Assembly: GCA_902774295.1 (NCBI GenBank)
Contig: CACYHP010000001.1
Span: 1,240,001-1,304,000, forward strand
Origin: an uncultured Bacteroidia bacterium
GTDB taxonomy: Bacteria; Bacteroidota; Bacteroidia; Bacteroidales; F082
Reading direction: 5' to 3'
Length of the DNA stretch: 64,000 bases
The notes under the pieces were generated by a model. It searched no databases and was not told the origin of the DNA. It was given only the letters and a program-made list of their open reading frames with translations. Both the position numbers and the translations under genes were made by a program. This document shows positions 34,996 to 42,425 of this stretch, one piece after another (the first letter of the stretch is position 1; each line of letters starts with the position of its first letter).

Positions 34996-36177
34996 ATGAA
35001 AAGAATAGTTTTAATAATTGCATTGTTGCTGGTTGTGGTTTATTCATGCAACCGGAGTAATTATTCAAATCTGCAAAAGAACGATTACGTTGCGGAAGCC
35101 GTTCCGGAGGCTGTAGCTGAAGATGTCACGGAGGCTGCTACAGAGGTCGTCACTGAGCCTCGTGAATATCATCTGAGTATCTTGATAGCTGGCGATTTCA
35201 TGCAGCACGGACCGCAGATTACAGCGGCATTGCAGCCCGACAGCTCATATAACTACGACGAGTGTTTCGCGCGTGTGAAACCTGTTATTGAGGATGCCGA
35301 CGTGGCGATTGGCAATCTCGAGGTGACACTCGGCGGCAAGCCGTATGCCGGGTATCCGCAGTTCAGGGCTCCTGATGAATATCTGCAAGCCATTGTGGAT
35401 GCCGGAATCGACATAATCCTTACTGCTAATAACCATTGTCTTGACAGCGGAAAGCATGGTCTTGAACGTACGATAATGATGATGGACTCGGTTGGCGTTC
35501 CGCATATCGGCACATACGTTGATGAGTTTGAGCGTGAGGATAATTATCCTTATATTTTGGAACAAAACGGGATACGTGTGGCGATACTTAATTTCACATA
35601 CGGCACCAACGGCCTTGTTGTCGAGGAACCGAATATTGTGAATATGATGGATACCGCAATAATAGCAGTGGATTTGATTACAGCTAAAGAAGTGAATCCT
35701 GATGTGATTATTGCAATACCACATTGGGGTATCGAATATCAGTCCTTGCCTTCGAAAGAACAGCGTCGGATGGCTGACTGGCTGATTGACAATGGTGTTG
35801 ACCATGTCATAGGAGGTCATCCGCACGTGGCACAGCCGATGGAGTTACTCAACGACGGAAAGAATTTTGTGGCATATTCATTGGGCAATGTCATCAGCAA
35901 CCAGTCGAAGCCGAACACATACGGGGGTTATATGGTGCGCCTCGATTTTGTCAAAAACGATTCATTGACGATGCTCTCCGACTGCGCTTACATCCCATAT
36001 TGGGTGAGCCGTCCTCACGACAACGGTTTCAAGCATAACTACCGAATGCTCCCGTTGGATGAGCCCGATTCGTTGCTGACAAAAAAAGAAAGACAGCAAC
36101 GCGACACGATAAGTGAGTCGATGAGGACATTGTTCAAAGAGCACAATGTCGGTGATATCAAGGAAATAGGGTTTTAG
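34996..36177 (+). CDS. CapA/PgsA-like lipoprotein (calcineurin-like metallophosphatase fold)
   Basis: A 393-residue protein with a lipoprotein signal (VVVYSC, C18). Residues ~30-53 are an acidic low-complexity stretch of repeated EAV/EVVTE units. The CapA domain follows: IAGDFMQHGPQ, ADVAIGNLEVTLGGKPYAGYPQFRAP, TANNHCLDSGKHGLERT, PHWGIEY, GGHPHVAQPME, YSLGNVISNQ. Members are linked to poly-gamma-glutamate or capsule assembly, but the biochemical role is not settled. No pgsB or pgsC partner is nearby. It converges on parE with a 9-base gap. Confidence 0.87.
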   Translation: MKRIVLIIALLLVVVYSCNRSNYSNLQKNDYVAEAVPEAVAEDVTEAATEVVTEPREYHLSILIAGDFMQHGPQITAALQPDSSYNYDECFARVKPVIEDADVAIGNLEVTLGGKPYAGYPQFRAPDEYLQAIVDAGIDIILTANNHCLDSGKHGLERTIMMMDSVGVPHIGTYVDEFEREDNYPYILEQNGIRVAILNFTYGTNGLVVEEPNIVNMMDTAIIAVDLITAKEVNPDVIIAIPHWGIEYQSLPSKEQRRMADWLIDNGVDHVIGGHPHVAQPMELLNDGKNFVAYSLGNVISNQSKPNTYGGYMVRLDFVKNDSLTMLSDCAYIPYWVSRPHDNGFKHNYRMLPLDEPDSLLTKKERQQRDTISESMRTLFKEHNVGDIKEIGF

Positions 36178-36194
36178 ACCTGAAAATCAGTCTA
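36175..36194. terminator. Weak hairpin between convergent genes
   Basis: TAGACCTGA and TCAGTCTA pair with one bulged base around a short A-rich loop. It sits exactly between the convergent capA-like and parE genes. There is no clear T-run on either side, so termination is only suggested by position. Confidence 0.35.
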
Positions 36195-38112
36195 ATTTAT
36201 CAATATTCGAGTCATCTTCAACCCTCAGGTTGTCGATGATGAACTTCTGACGTTGGTCGGTGTTCTTGCCCATGTAATACTTCAGAAGCTCAGGAATCGT
36301 CATGTCGTGGCGCAGGATGATAGGCTCGAGACGCATATTAGGTCCGATGAAATAGCTGAACTCGTCGGGCGAGATCTCACCGAGACCTTTGAAACGTGTT
36401 ATCTCGGGATGAGCGCCGAGCGACTTGATGGCGTCGACACGTTCATCGTCGGTGTAGCAATATCTCGTCTCTTTCTTGTTTCTTACACGGAACAACGGTG
36501 TCTGTAATATATACAGGTGTCCGCCGCGCACCACGTCGGGGTAGAACTGCAGGAAGAAGGTGAGCATCAGCAGGCGGATGTGCATGCCGTCGACATCGGC
36601 ATCGGTGGCGATGACGATGTTGTTATATCTCAGATTCTCAATGCTTTCGTCGATATTTAAAGCAGCCTGCAAAAGGTTGAACTCCTCGTTTTCGTAAACG
36701 ATTTTCTTTGTCAGGCCGTAGCAGTTGAGCGGTTTTCCGCGGAGGCTGAACACTGCCTGTGTCTGAGCGTCGCGGCTCTTGGTGATGCTGCCAGATGCCG
36801 AGTCGCCCTCGGTGATGAACAGCGTTGACTCGAGACGTTTCTCCTGGTTTGTATTGTAGTGTATGCGGCAGTCGCGCAACTTGCGGTTGTTGAGGCTGAC
36901 CTTCTTGGCGCTCTCGCGGGCGAGTTTCTTGATGTTCGCCATGCCTTTGCGCTCCTTCTCGTTCTGGATGATTTTGCGCATCAGGTTTTCAGCCACATCG
37001 CTGTTCATGTGTAGGAACTTATCGAAATGACGTTTGATGATATCGGTGATGTAAGCCCTGATAGTCGTCTCGCTGTCTTTGTCCATGTAGTTCGACGAGA
37101 ACTTGGTCTTCGTTTGGCCTTCAAACTCAGGGTTGTCGACCTTTATCGACAATGCTGCGATAAACGAGCTGCGGATGTCGGATGTCTCGTATTCTTTGTT
37201 ATAGAATTCTCTGATGGTCTTGGCGATAGCCTCGCGGAACACGTTGAGATGTGTGCCTCCGAGAGGGTTGTACTGGCCGTTGGCGAACGAGAAATACTCT
37301 TCGTTGTTCGTCACGTTGGAATGTGTGAATGCGCATTCGAAGTCACCTTCCTTGATGTGAATGATAGGGTAGGCGCAGGTGTCGAGCTTGCCTATCTTAC
37401 GTGTCAGCAGGTCGAGGAGTCCGTTCTTTGCCTGGTATTTCTGACCATTGAGGATCAACGCTAGGCCGCTGTTGAGGAATGCGTAGTTCCATATCATCTC
37501 GTCGACGTATTCCATAAGGAAATGGTAGTTCCCGAACAGCTCGGCGTCCGGCACGAAGGTGATGTCGGTACCGTTTTTCTGGTCGGTAGGGATGATTTCC
37601 GATTCAGACAGCAGTTCGCCTTTTGAGAACTCGACGACCTTTGTCATGCCGTCGCGGAATGCCTGTGCGCGGAAGTAAGAAGATGCTGCGTTGGTGGCTT
37701 TTGCGCCCACGCCGTTGAGACCCACGGCTTTCTTGAAAGCGCCGGTGTTATATTTTCCGCCGGTGTTCATCTGACCCATACAGTCTTTGAGAGAGGCGAG
37801 AGGAATGCCTCGTCCGTAGTCGCGCACGTGCACCTTGCCATCGTTGATGTCTATCTCGATGACTTTTCCGGCGCCCATGTTAAACTCGTCGATGCTGTTG
37901 TCGACGATTTCCTTCAGCAGGATGTATATGCCGTCGTCATGTGCCGAGCCGTCGCCCGCCTTGCCGATGTACATGCCAAGACGTTTACGGATGTGCTCGT
38001 TCCACGAGAGATGCTGAATCGCCTCGTCGGTGTAATCAACCGGATTTACGTTCGTGGTAAAATCTAACTCGTTGTCTTCCAATACGTTATCGTCAATAAT
38101 TTCTTCCGCCAT
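36187..38112 (-). CDS. parE: DNA topoisomerase IV subunit B (ParE-type)
   Basis: A 641-residue GHKL ATPase. The N-terminal ATPase shows EIVDNSIDEFNMGAGK, VRDYGRGIPL and VGLNGVGAKATNAAS; the Toprim domain has TEGDSASGSITKSRDAQTQ and ATDADVDGMHIRLLML. The QTQAVFSLRGKPLN stretch and lack of the GyrB-specific long insert favour ParE. It supplies ATP-driven strand passage to separate daughter chromosomes. The partner parC gene would be expected next in the transcript but is not found downstream, where a convergent gene lies. Divergent from a DMT transporter. Confidence 0.9.
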   Translation of the reverse strand: MAEEIIDDNVLEDNELDFTTNVNPVDYTDEAIQHLSWNEHIRKRLGMYIGKAGDGSAHDDGIYILLKEIVDNSIDEFNMGAGKVIEIDINDGKVHVRDYGRGIPLASLKDCMGQMNTGGKYNTGAFKKAVGLNGVGAKATNAASSYFRAQAFRDGMTKVVEFSKGELLSESEIIPTDQKNGTDITFVPDAELFGNYHFLMEYVDEMIWNYAFLNSGLALILNGQKYQAKNGLLDLLTRKIGKLDTCAYPIIHIKEGDFECAFTHSNVTNNEEYFSFANGQYNPLGGTHLNVFREAIAKTIREFYNKEYETSDIRSSFIAALSIKVDNPEFEGQTKTKFSSNYMDKDSETTIRAYITDIIKRHFDKFLHMNSDVAENLMRKIIQNEKERKGMANIKKLARESAKKVSLNNRKLRDCRIHYNTNQEKRLESTLFITEGDSASGSITKSRDAQTQAVFSLRGKPLNCYGLTKKIVYENEEFNLLQAALNIDESIENLRYNNIVIATDADVDGMHIRLLMLTFFLQFYPDVVRGGHLYILQTPLFRVRNKKETRYCYTDDERVDAIKSLGAHPEITRFKGLGEISPDEFSYFIGPNMRLEPIILRHDMTIPELLKYYMGKNTDQRQKFIIDNLRVEDDSNIDKLD

Positions 38113-38134
38113 GTTCTCAAAAATTTCTAATTTG

Positions 38135-38142
38135 CAAAAATA
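38135..38142 (-). promoter_or_regulatory. -7 promoter element (TATTTTTG) for parE
   Basis: TATTTTTG on the minus strand, 22 bases upstream of the ATG at 38112. Confidence 0.5.
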
Positions 38143-38154
38143 GCATTTTTTTTG

Positions 38155-38232
38155 AGTCTTTAGACATTAGTCTTTAGTTTTTAGTCATTTTTTTTAACTA
38201 AAGTCTAAAGACTAAAGACTAACGACTAAAAA
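38155..38232. repeat. Imperfect palindrome of TTAGTCTT units between divergent promoters
   Basis: The left arm (38155-38187) is built from AGTCTTTAGACATTAGTC and AGTCTTTAGTTTTTAGTC. The right arm (38195-38232) carries the complement, AACTAAAGTCTAAAGACT and AAAGACTAACGACTAAAA. It lies between the -7 elements of parE and the DMT gene, so it is upstream of both transcripts rather than at their ends. Confidence 0.8.
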
Positions 38233-38237
38233 TTTTG

Positions 38238-38245
38238 TAATTTTG
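38238..38245 (+). promoter_or_regulatory. -7 promoter element (TAATTTTG) for the DMT transporter
   Basis: TAATTTTG, 20 bases upstream of the ATG at 38266. The region where a -33 element would lie falls within the right arm of the palindrome. Confidence 0.55.
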
Positions 38246-38265
38246 CACGATTTTTTGAGCAGAAA

Positions 38266-39156
38266 ATGGAAAAGATAACTTCAAATAAAAAGATTTTCGG
38301 CACGATCTGCGGCATCCTTGCGGCGGTGTTTTACGGCACCAATCCGCTGGGAGCGCTGAAACTTTACGAACAGGGCATGAACACCAACTCAGTGCTTTTC
38401 AGCCGTTTCAGCATGGCGTGGATTATCATCTCTATCATATTGATTATCAAGAAGGAAAACCGAAAGGTGACGAAGAGGGAGTTTGGCACTTTGACGGCTC
38501 TCGGACTGCTTTTCACGGCTTCTTCGATGACGCTTTATTTCAGCTTCAAATACATCGCGGCGGGTGTGGCTTCGACGCTTCTGTTCACTTATCCTATCAT
38601 GACTGCGGTTATTATGGGCTTGTTTTTCAAGGAGAAAGCAGGTTTTAAGACGATAATAGCGATAGTTTTGTCATTGGTTGGCGTTTTGCTGCTTTATTGG
38701 AGTGATGCAGGCGGCGCCTTGGACACTCTCGGCGTGATATTAGTACTTGTTTCAGCCCTGACTTATGCAATTTACATTATTGTTGTAAACCGCTGCCCGC
38801 TTGAGATGTCGTCGTTTAAGATAAACTTCTACGTGGTGCTATATTGTGCCATCGGGATGGCGGTGTTTGCATGGCTTACCGGACAGCCTTTGCGACTTCC
38901 TCACAATGCCGTTAGCTGGTTTTATTCTGTTTGGCTGGCGGTTGTTCCTGCCACATTGTCGCTTGTTTTGATGGTCTACGCCTCGAAATATGTGGGAGCG
39001 ACTCCTACTGCGATTCTCGGAGCCTTGGAGCCATTGACAGCGGTTTTAATCGGAATATTTGTCTTTAACGAGCCATTCGGCATTCGCCTTGCCATCGGAA
39101 TCGTGCTGATTTTAAGTGCAGTGGTGATTACTGCATATCAGCCGAAGAAGAAATAA
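38266..39156 (+). CDS. DMT-superfamily transporter (EamA domains)
   Basis: A 296-residue protein with ten hydrophobic helices in two EamA repeats. The first ends with VVLSLVGVLLLYWS, and the second ends with ALEPLTAVLIGIFVFNEP followed by a final helix. The helix-4-like ASTLLFTYPIMTAVIMGLFFKE and the later ATPTAILGALEPLTAV are equivalent segments of the two repeats. These proteins export or take up metabolites, amino acids or nucleotide-like compounds; the substrate is unknown. It is divergent from parE and followed by a ~200-base gap with repeats. Confidence 0.88.
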   Translation: MEKITSNKKIFGTICGILAAVFYGTNPLGALKLYEQGMNTNSVLFSRFSMAWIIISIILIIKKENRKVTKREFGTLTALGLLFTASSMTLYFSFKYIAAGVASTLLFTYPIMTAVIMGLFFKEKAGFKTIIAIVLSLVGVLLLYWSDAGGALDTLGVILVLVSALTYAIYIIVVNRCPLEMSSFKINFYVVLYCAIGMAVFAWLTGQPLRLPHNAVSWFYSVWLAVVPATLSLVLMVYASKYVGATPTAILGALEPLTAVLIGIFVFNEPFGIRLAIGIVLILSAVVITAYQPKKK

Positions 39157-39183
39157 TAAAACCTTATTAATGCCGCTGCCATT

Positions 39184-39240
39184 TGTCATTCCGAACCCCG
39201 GAGGGGTGAGGAATCTCAAAAAATCTGTGTAAATCTGTGC
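39184..39240 (+). repeat. Partial REP-like element
   Basis: TGTCATTCCGAACCCCGGAGGGGTGAGGAATCTC, given here as its parts GTCATTCCGAA, CCCCGGAGGGG and GAGGAATCTC, is a variant of the element at 31397-31487. It is followed by two copies of AAATCTGTG. It sits at the left edge of the AT-rich Rhs-tip patch. Confidence 0.7.
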
Positions 39241-39345
39241 AAGAAATGGGATTTAGTTTGGATTTCGCTTTGTTTGGATACTTTTGCTATTGGAATTCCC
39301 TCCAAAAAAATATTTAATAGTATTACAAAATGGCAAAAAAATTAT

Positions 39346-39353
39346 TATCTTTG
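39346..39353 (+). promoter_or_regulatory. -7 promoter element (TATCTTTG) for the Rhs-tip gene
   Basis: TATCTTTG, 19 bases upstream of the ATG at 39373. It argues that the cassette has its own promoter, and that the longer frame opening at 39274 is not used. Confidence 0.65.
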
Positions 39354-39372
39354 CAAAATAAATTATAATCCT

Positions 39373-40041
39373 ATGATGTCTTCGTTCCTCTCACCGGACA
39401 ACTACATGCAGGACCTATTGAAATATGTCGACCCGAGCGGAGAAAACGGCAACGAACCTCAAGGCAACAGCAGCGGCAACCATGGAAGCCCGGGAGGAGG
39501 AAAGACTTTTTTAGAGGCTTTTAAAAAACTATGCAAAACACATGGTATTGAATATGAACCTGGTAAACCTATTCCAGAAAAATTGCGTACTGACGCTTTT
39601 TTAAAAGAGTTTCAGGAAGTGTTTTTCCCAGAAATGCCAATGGAATATGTATTAAAGTTGTCAATACACGGTTATGTTTTTGGGAAAAAAGATGAGGGTG
39701 TTACTATAGCACAACAGGGAAACGATTTAATAACAGGTTATTCTCGTGTTTATTTCAATGAAAATTATGTTTTTGACAGCCCTGAAAGTATGTTTTATAT
39801 TATGGGACATGAATTTGTGCATGTTTCACAAAACATGGAATTAATGGGAGAAGACTATTCATTATTAAACACTATCTGGATGAATGATGTAAAGGAATTT
39901 CACGCTTATCAATGGGATCAAGATATGGGGAAAAGGCATTATAAATTTGAATGGCGAAGTAATGATAATAACATAATGAATTATATTGATAGATTAAAAT
40001 ACTCAAATTTTTATTGGTTAATTAACATTATTCATCCTTAA
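39373..40041 (+). CDS. Orphan Rhs-tip protein with HExxH metalloprotease motif (candidate toxin)
   Basis: A 222-residue protein. Its first ~27 residues, MMSSFLSPDNYMQD then LLKYVDPSGE, match the end of the conserved core of Bacteroidota Rhs proteins (LGRFLSPDNYMQ...NPLKYVDPSGE), but the usual ~20 residues between the two parts are missing. A G/S/N-rich linker (about 24-40) leads to a distinct C-terminal domain with H146-E147-xx-H150 in GHEFVHVSQ and a possible third zinc ligand, E175, in KEFHAYQWD. In Rhs systems such variable tips are toxins. No signal peptide is visible. The DNA is AT-richer than the flanks, and an exported partner gene follows after 10 bases. Function is inferred from the Rhs scrap and the zincin motif; the tip family is not one I can name. 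Confidence 0.65.
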   Translation: MMSSFLSPDNYMQDLLKYVDPSGENGNEPQGNSSGNHGSPGGGKTFLEAFKKLCKTHGIEYEPGKPIPEKLRTDAFLKEFQEVFFPEMPMEYVLKLSIHGYVFGKKDEGVTIAQQGNDLITGYSRVYFNENYVFDSPESMFYIMGHEFVHVSQNMELMGEDYSLLNTIWMNDVKEFHAYQWDQDMGKRHYKFEWRSNDNNIMNYIDRLKYSNFYWLINIIHP

Positions 40042-40051
40042 TAAAAATACT

Positions 40052-40906
40052 ATGAAGAGTAATACATTGTTTTTTTATGTGGTGTTATTATTAACGTTTA
40101 TGAGCACCATAACACTCCATTCCCAGGACATCTCCATAAATCTTTCAATAAGATGGAGCGAAGGACCGTATATCCTGAACACAGATTCTATCATTAAATA
40201 TCCTGAATTAGTGGTTTCTTATACTAATAATTCCTATGAAAACCTTTATTTCAGAAAGTTTTCTTATTATAGAAAAGGTATTCCCGATTTTTTGTGGGAA
40301 AGAAGCGTCAGTATGGAATTTGATCCGGAAATGCTTGTCGTCGGTTTTGTAGAGTACGAGAAAATGCACAGAGATTACATCTACGAAATAAACAGAATGA
40401 TAAAAAACAGACAACACAAAAACGATCATTATGTAGTAGCGATTGGTTTGCCGTATTCCAACTATGCTAATTGGTTTATTGTCGATGAGGAATCGTGGTA
40501 TGATAAATCGGGAGGATGTCCGGATTTCATCAATGGAGATTTCCAATATATTAACGACTATCTTAGCGATACAATTTATGGAAACAAAGATGAAAGGAAT
40601 GATTATTTAACACCTTTTAAAGCGAAAGACATCACAAAACGTGCCATTAAAACCAAAACGACACACCAATTCATGTTCTTAAAAGCTGGTGAGACGAAAG
40701 AAGATGTATTTAATTTAACATGTTTCGACTTGGTTAAAGGAACATATACATTTATATTGAATGGCAACGAATTTAAAAGTCAAGTTTTAACAGAGTGGAG
40801 ATTTGGTGAACCCGACAAATTTCTTCCTCTTCCTAAAAAAGTCGGTCAATACAAACTTTATTCAGGGGAATTCTCGTCAAACAGTGTGACAGTAACGTTT
40901 GAGTAA
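40052..40906 (+). CDS. Exported protein of unknown function, candidate immunity partner
   Basis: A 284-residue protein with a Sec signal peptide (hydrophobic core about 7-22, ending LHSQD). It begins 10 bases after the Rhs-tip gene and shares its AT-rich composition, so the two probably moved together. The sequence is beta-rich, with many Y, N and D residues and no motif I recognise. In Rhs and similar systems the gene next to the toxin usually encodes a specific immunity protein. Export to the periplasm would fit a toxin that acts there. This is an inference from position only. Confidence 0.5.
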   Translation: MKSNTLFFYVVLLLTFMSTITLHSQDISINLSIRWSEGPYILNTDSIIKYPELVVSYTNNSYENLYFRKFSYYRKGIPDFLWERSVSMEFDPEMLVVGFVEYEKMHRDYIYEINRMIKNRQHKNDHYVVAIGLPYSNYANWFIVDEESWYDKSGGCPDFINGDFQYINDYLSDTIYGNKDERNDYLTPFKAKDITKRAIKTKTTHQFMFLKAGETKEDVFNLTCFDLVKGTYTFILNGNEFKSQVLTEWRFGEPDKFLPLPKKVGQYKLYSGEFSSNSVTVTFE

Positions 40907-40913
40907 ATAATTT

Positions 40914-41012
40914 ATGCCATCCCAACTTTTCACATATCATACTACTATCACCGGTCACGAACACATCTACGACCCATTGAAATATATACACCCTCTACAA
41001 ACTATCTGTTGA
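40914..41012 (+). pseudogene. Short Rhs core remnant
   Basis: A 32-codon frame that contains TGHEHIYD followed directly by PLKYIHP. In Bacteroidota Rhs proteins a GHEH segment lies some 25 residues before SPDNY, and NPLKY comes near the core end, so this looks like two pieces of an Rhs core joined by deletion. It follows the candidate immunity gene and overlaps the end of the convergent flippase gene. It is too short to be a working protein. Confidence 0.55.
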
Positions 41013-42327
41013 AAACGGTCGATTTTAGCGCTGCAATCAAAGATTTTATGTCTTCTTTAGTTACCAACAGTTCCTTTGCAGAAACCTTGTTGGTTTTCTT
41101 GAAGATAATCCATTGGTAGACTATTATCGCAAAGTTGGTTATTGATACTGAGACACCGGCACCGACCATACCGAACGGAGGTATCAATAGGTATAAGGCC
41201 GGCATGGTGACCGCAAACCCCACCAAAGCCGCATAAAGATTGTATTTTGGCATGTTGACGCCGGAGAAGAAATGACAGAAAACGGTGTGAGCCGAAAGAA
41301 ATACAATGCCTGGAGCAAGCGCTATCATAACAGCGCGCATGTCGGCGAAATCGCGGGTGAATATCCAGGAATACACGCTGGTCGGGATGATGCAGATGAT
41401 TAAAATGCTTATCGCGGTAATGACAGTGGCAGTCTTCAACAGCTGAACCGTTATCTTGCCAGCCAAGTCGTTGTCATTTAAGTTGCTTATCTTCGAAAAC
41501 TGCACCATCGCGATGCTCTGCCCAATCACTTTAGGTGACTCGGCCACCTGAGAGGCGGCGCTGTAAACACCTACCTGCGCATCGCCCCAAAAGCCCTTGA
41601 TAATCAGGAAGCTGAGACGTTTGTTGAGCGTCGAGACCATGTTGGTGAGCTGGATGATGCTTCCGAACTTGAACATCTCTTTGGCAGTGTTGAAAACCGA
41701 CTCTCCTTTGCTTTCCTTGAGGTAAGGCCAAATTTGCGTCAAGCCGCTGACATAACCGACGATATAACCAGTAAGTAGCGAATATACGAATGCGTCGGCA
41801 TTGTGGATGTCGAACACGAAGATATACACAAGCATCGAGAGCATCTGCGTCATGAACTGTATGATAAACAATATGTTGTTTGTGGCGATGCGTTCTTTGC
41901 CGAGAAGGGTGGCAAGGTTGAAGTTGTGCAGGCTGTAGATGAAAACCATCAGCAGCACCATGCCGTGATATCCCTGTGGTATGAACTCCGCGTTTTCGCC
42001 GAAAAACTTTGCGAAACGGAGGCTGAAACCTTCAGGAAGCAGTGTGCATAGATACATGATGAGGGCATATAACGCCACCACCATCGTAGTCCAGATATAT
42101 GATATTTTGAACAAGGTGCGATATGACTTCCTCGGGGTGAAATAGATGAGCCCGCTGCCGGCGAGAAGCTCGACGCCGATGAGAAGCAGCGAAACGTCGA
42201 TAAGCACAATGCCGCCGATGCCCCATGCCTCAGCTCCGAGATAGTGCGTGGCGAACCACAGCGTGACGAAGTTGCAGATGGTGTTCAACAGACGGGTGCC
42301 GAAAGTGCCGAAGATATTCCTTATCAT
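41002..42327 (-). CDS. Oligosaccharide flippase family protein (Wzx/MATE-like)
   Basis: A 441-residue membrane protein with about twelve to fourteen hydrophobic helices, starting IFGTFGTRLLNTICNFVTLW. The family pattern of polysaccharide exporters is seen, including GVYSAASQVAES in the middle and a polar loop before the final helices. It probably moves lipid-linked oligosaccharides across the inner membrane for O-antigen or capsule. It is divergent from a glycosyltransferase gene, with back-to-back -7 elements, and its 3' end overlaps the Rhs remnant. Confidence 0.87.
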   Translation of the reverse strand: MIRNIFGTFGTRLLNTICNFVTLWFATHYLGAEAWGIGGIVLIDVSLLLIGVELLAGSGLIYFTPRKSYRTLFKISYIWTTMVVALYALIMYLCTLLPEGFSLRFAKFFGENAEFIPQGYHGMVLLMVFIYSLHNFNLATLLGKERIATNNILFIIQFMTQMLSMLVYIFVFDIHNADAFVYSLLTGYIVGYVSGLTQIWPYLKESKGESVFNTAKEMFKFGSIIQLTNMVSTLNKRLSFLIIKGFWGDAQVGVYSAASQVAESPKVIGQSIAMVQFSKISNLNDNDLAGKITVQLLKTATVITAISILIICIIPTSVYSWIFTRDFADMRAVMIALAPGIVFLSAHTVFCHFFSGVNMPKYNLYAALVGFAVTMPALYLLIPPFGMVGAGVSVSITNFAIIVYQWIIFKKTNKVSAKELLVTKEDIKSLIAALKSTVFNR

Positions 42328-42346
42328 AAATCTTTAAATCAAAGCG

Positions 42347-42354
42347 CAAAGATA
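42347..42354 (-). promoter_or_regulatory. -7 promoter element (TATCTTTG) for the flippase gene
   Basis: TATCTTTG on the minus strand, 19 bases upstream of the ATG at 42327. Confidence 0.6.
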
Positions 42355-42401
42355 AAGAAATTATTTTATGAAATAAAAAATCGTCGCAATAATATTTTGT
42401 G

Positions 42402-42409
42402 TATTTTTG
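42402..42409 (+). promoter_or_regulatory. -7 promoter element (TATTTTTG) for the glycosyltransferase gene
   Basis: TATTTTTG, 16 bases upstream of the ATG at 42426. It lies inside the longer frame that opens at 42399 and so favours the later start. Confidence 0.55.
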
Positions 42410-42425
42410 CCGTTCAAACAAAGTA

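Noticed and set aside
39274..39372. A longer start for the Rhs-tip protein
   Set aside because: The extension covers the TATCTTTG element and gives no family sequence, whereas the Rhs match begins right after the ATG at 39373.
42399..42425. A longer start for the glycosyltransferase
   Set aside because: The extra codons overlap the -7 element at 42402, and the GT2 domain begins at the ATG at 42426.
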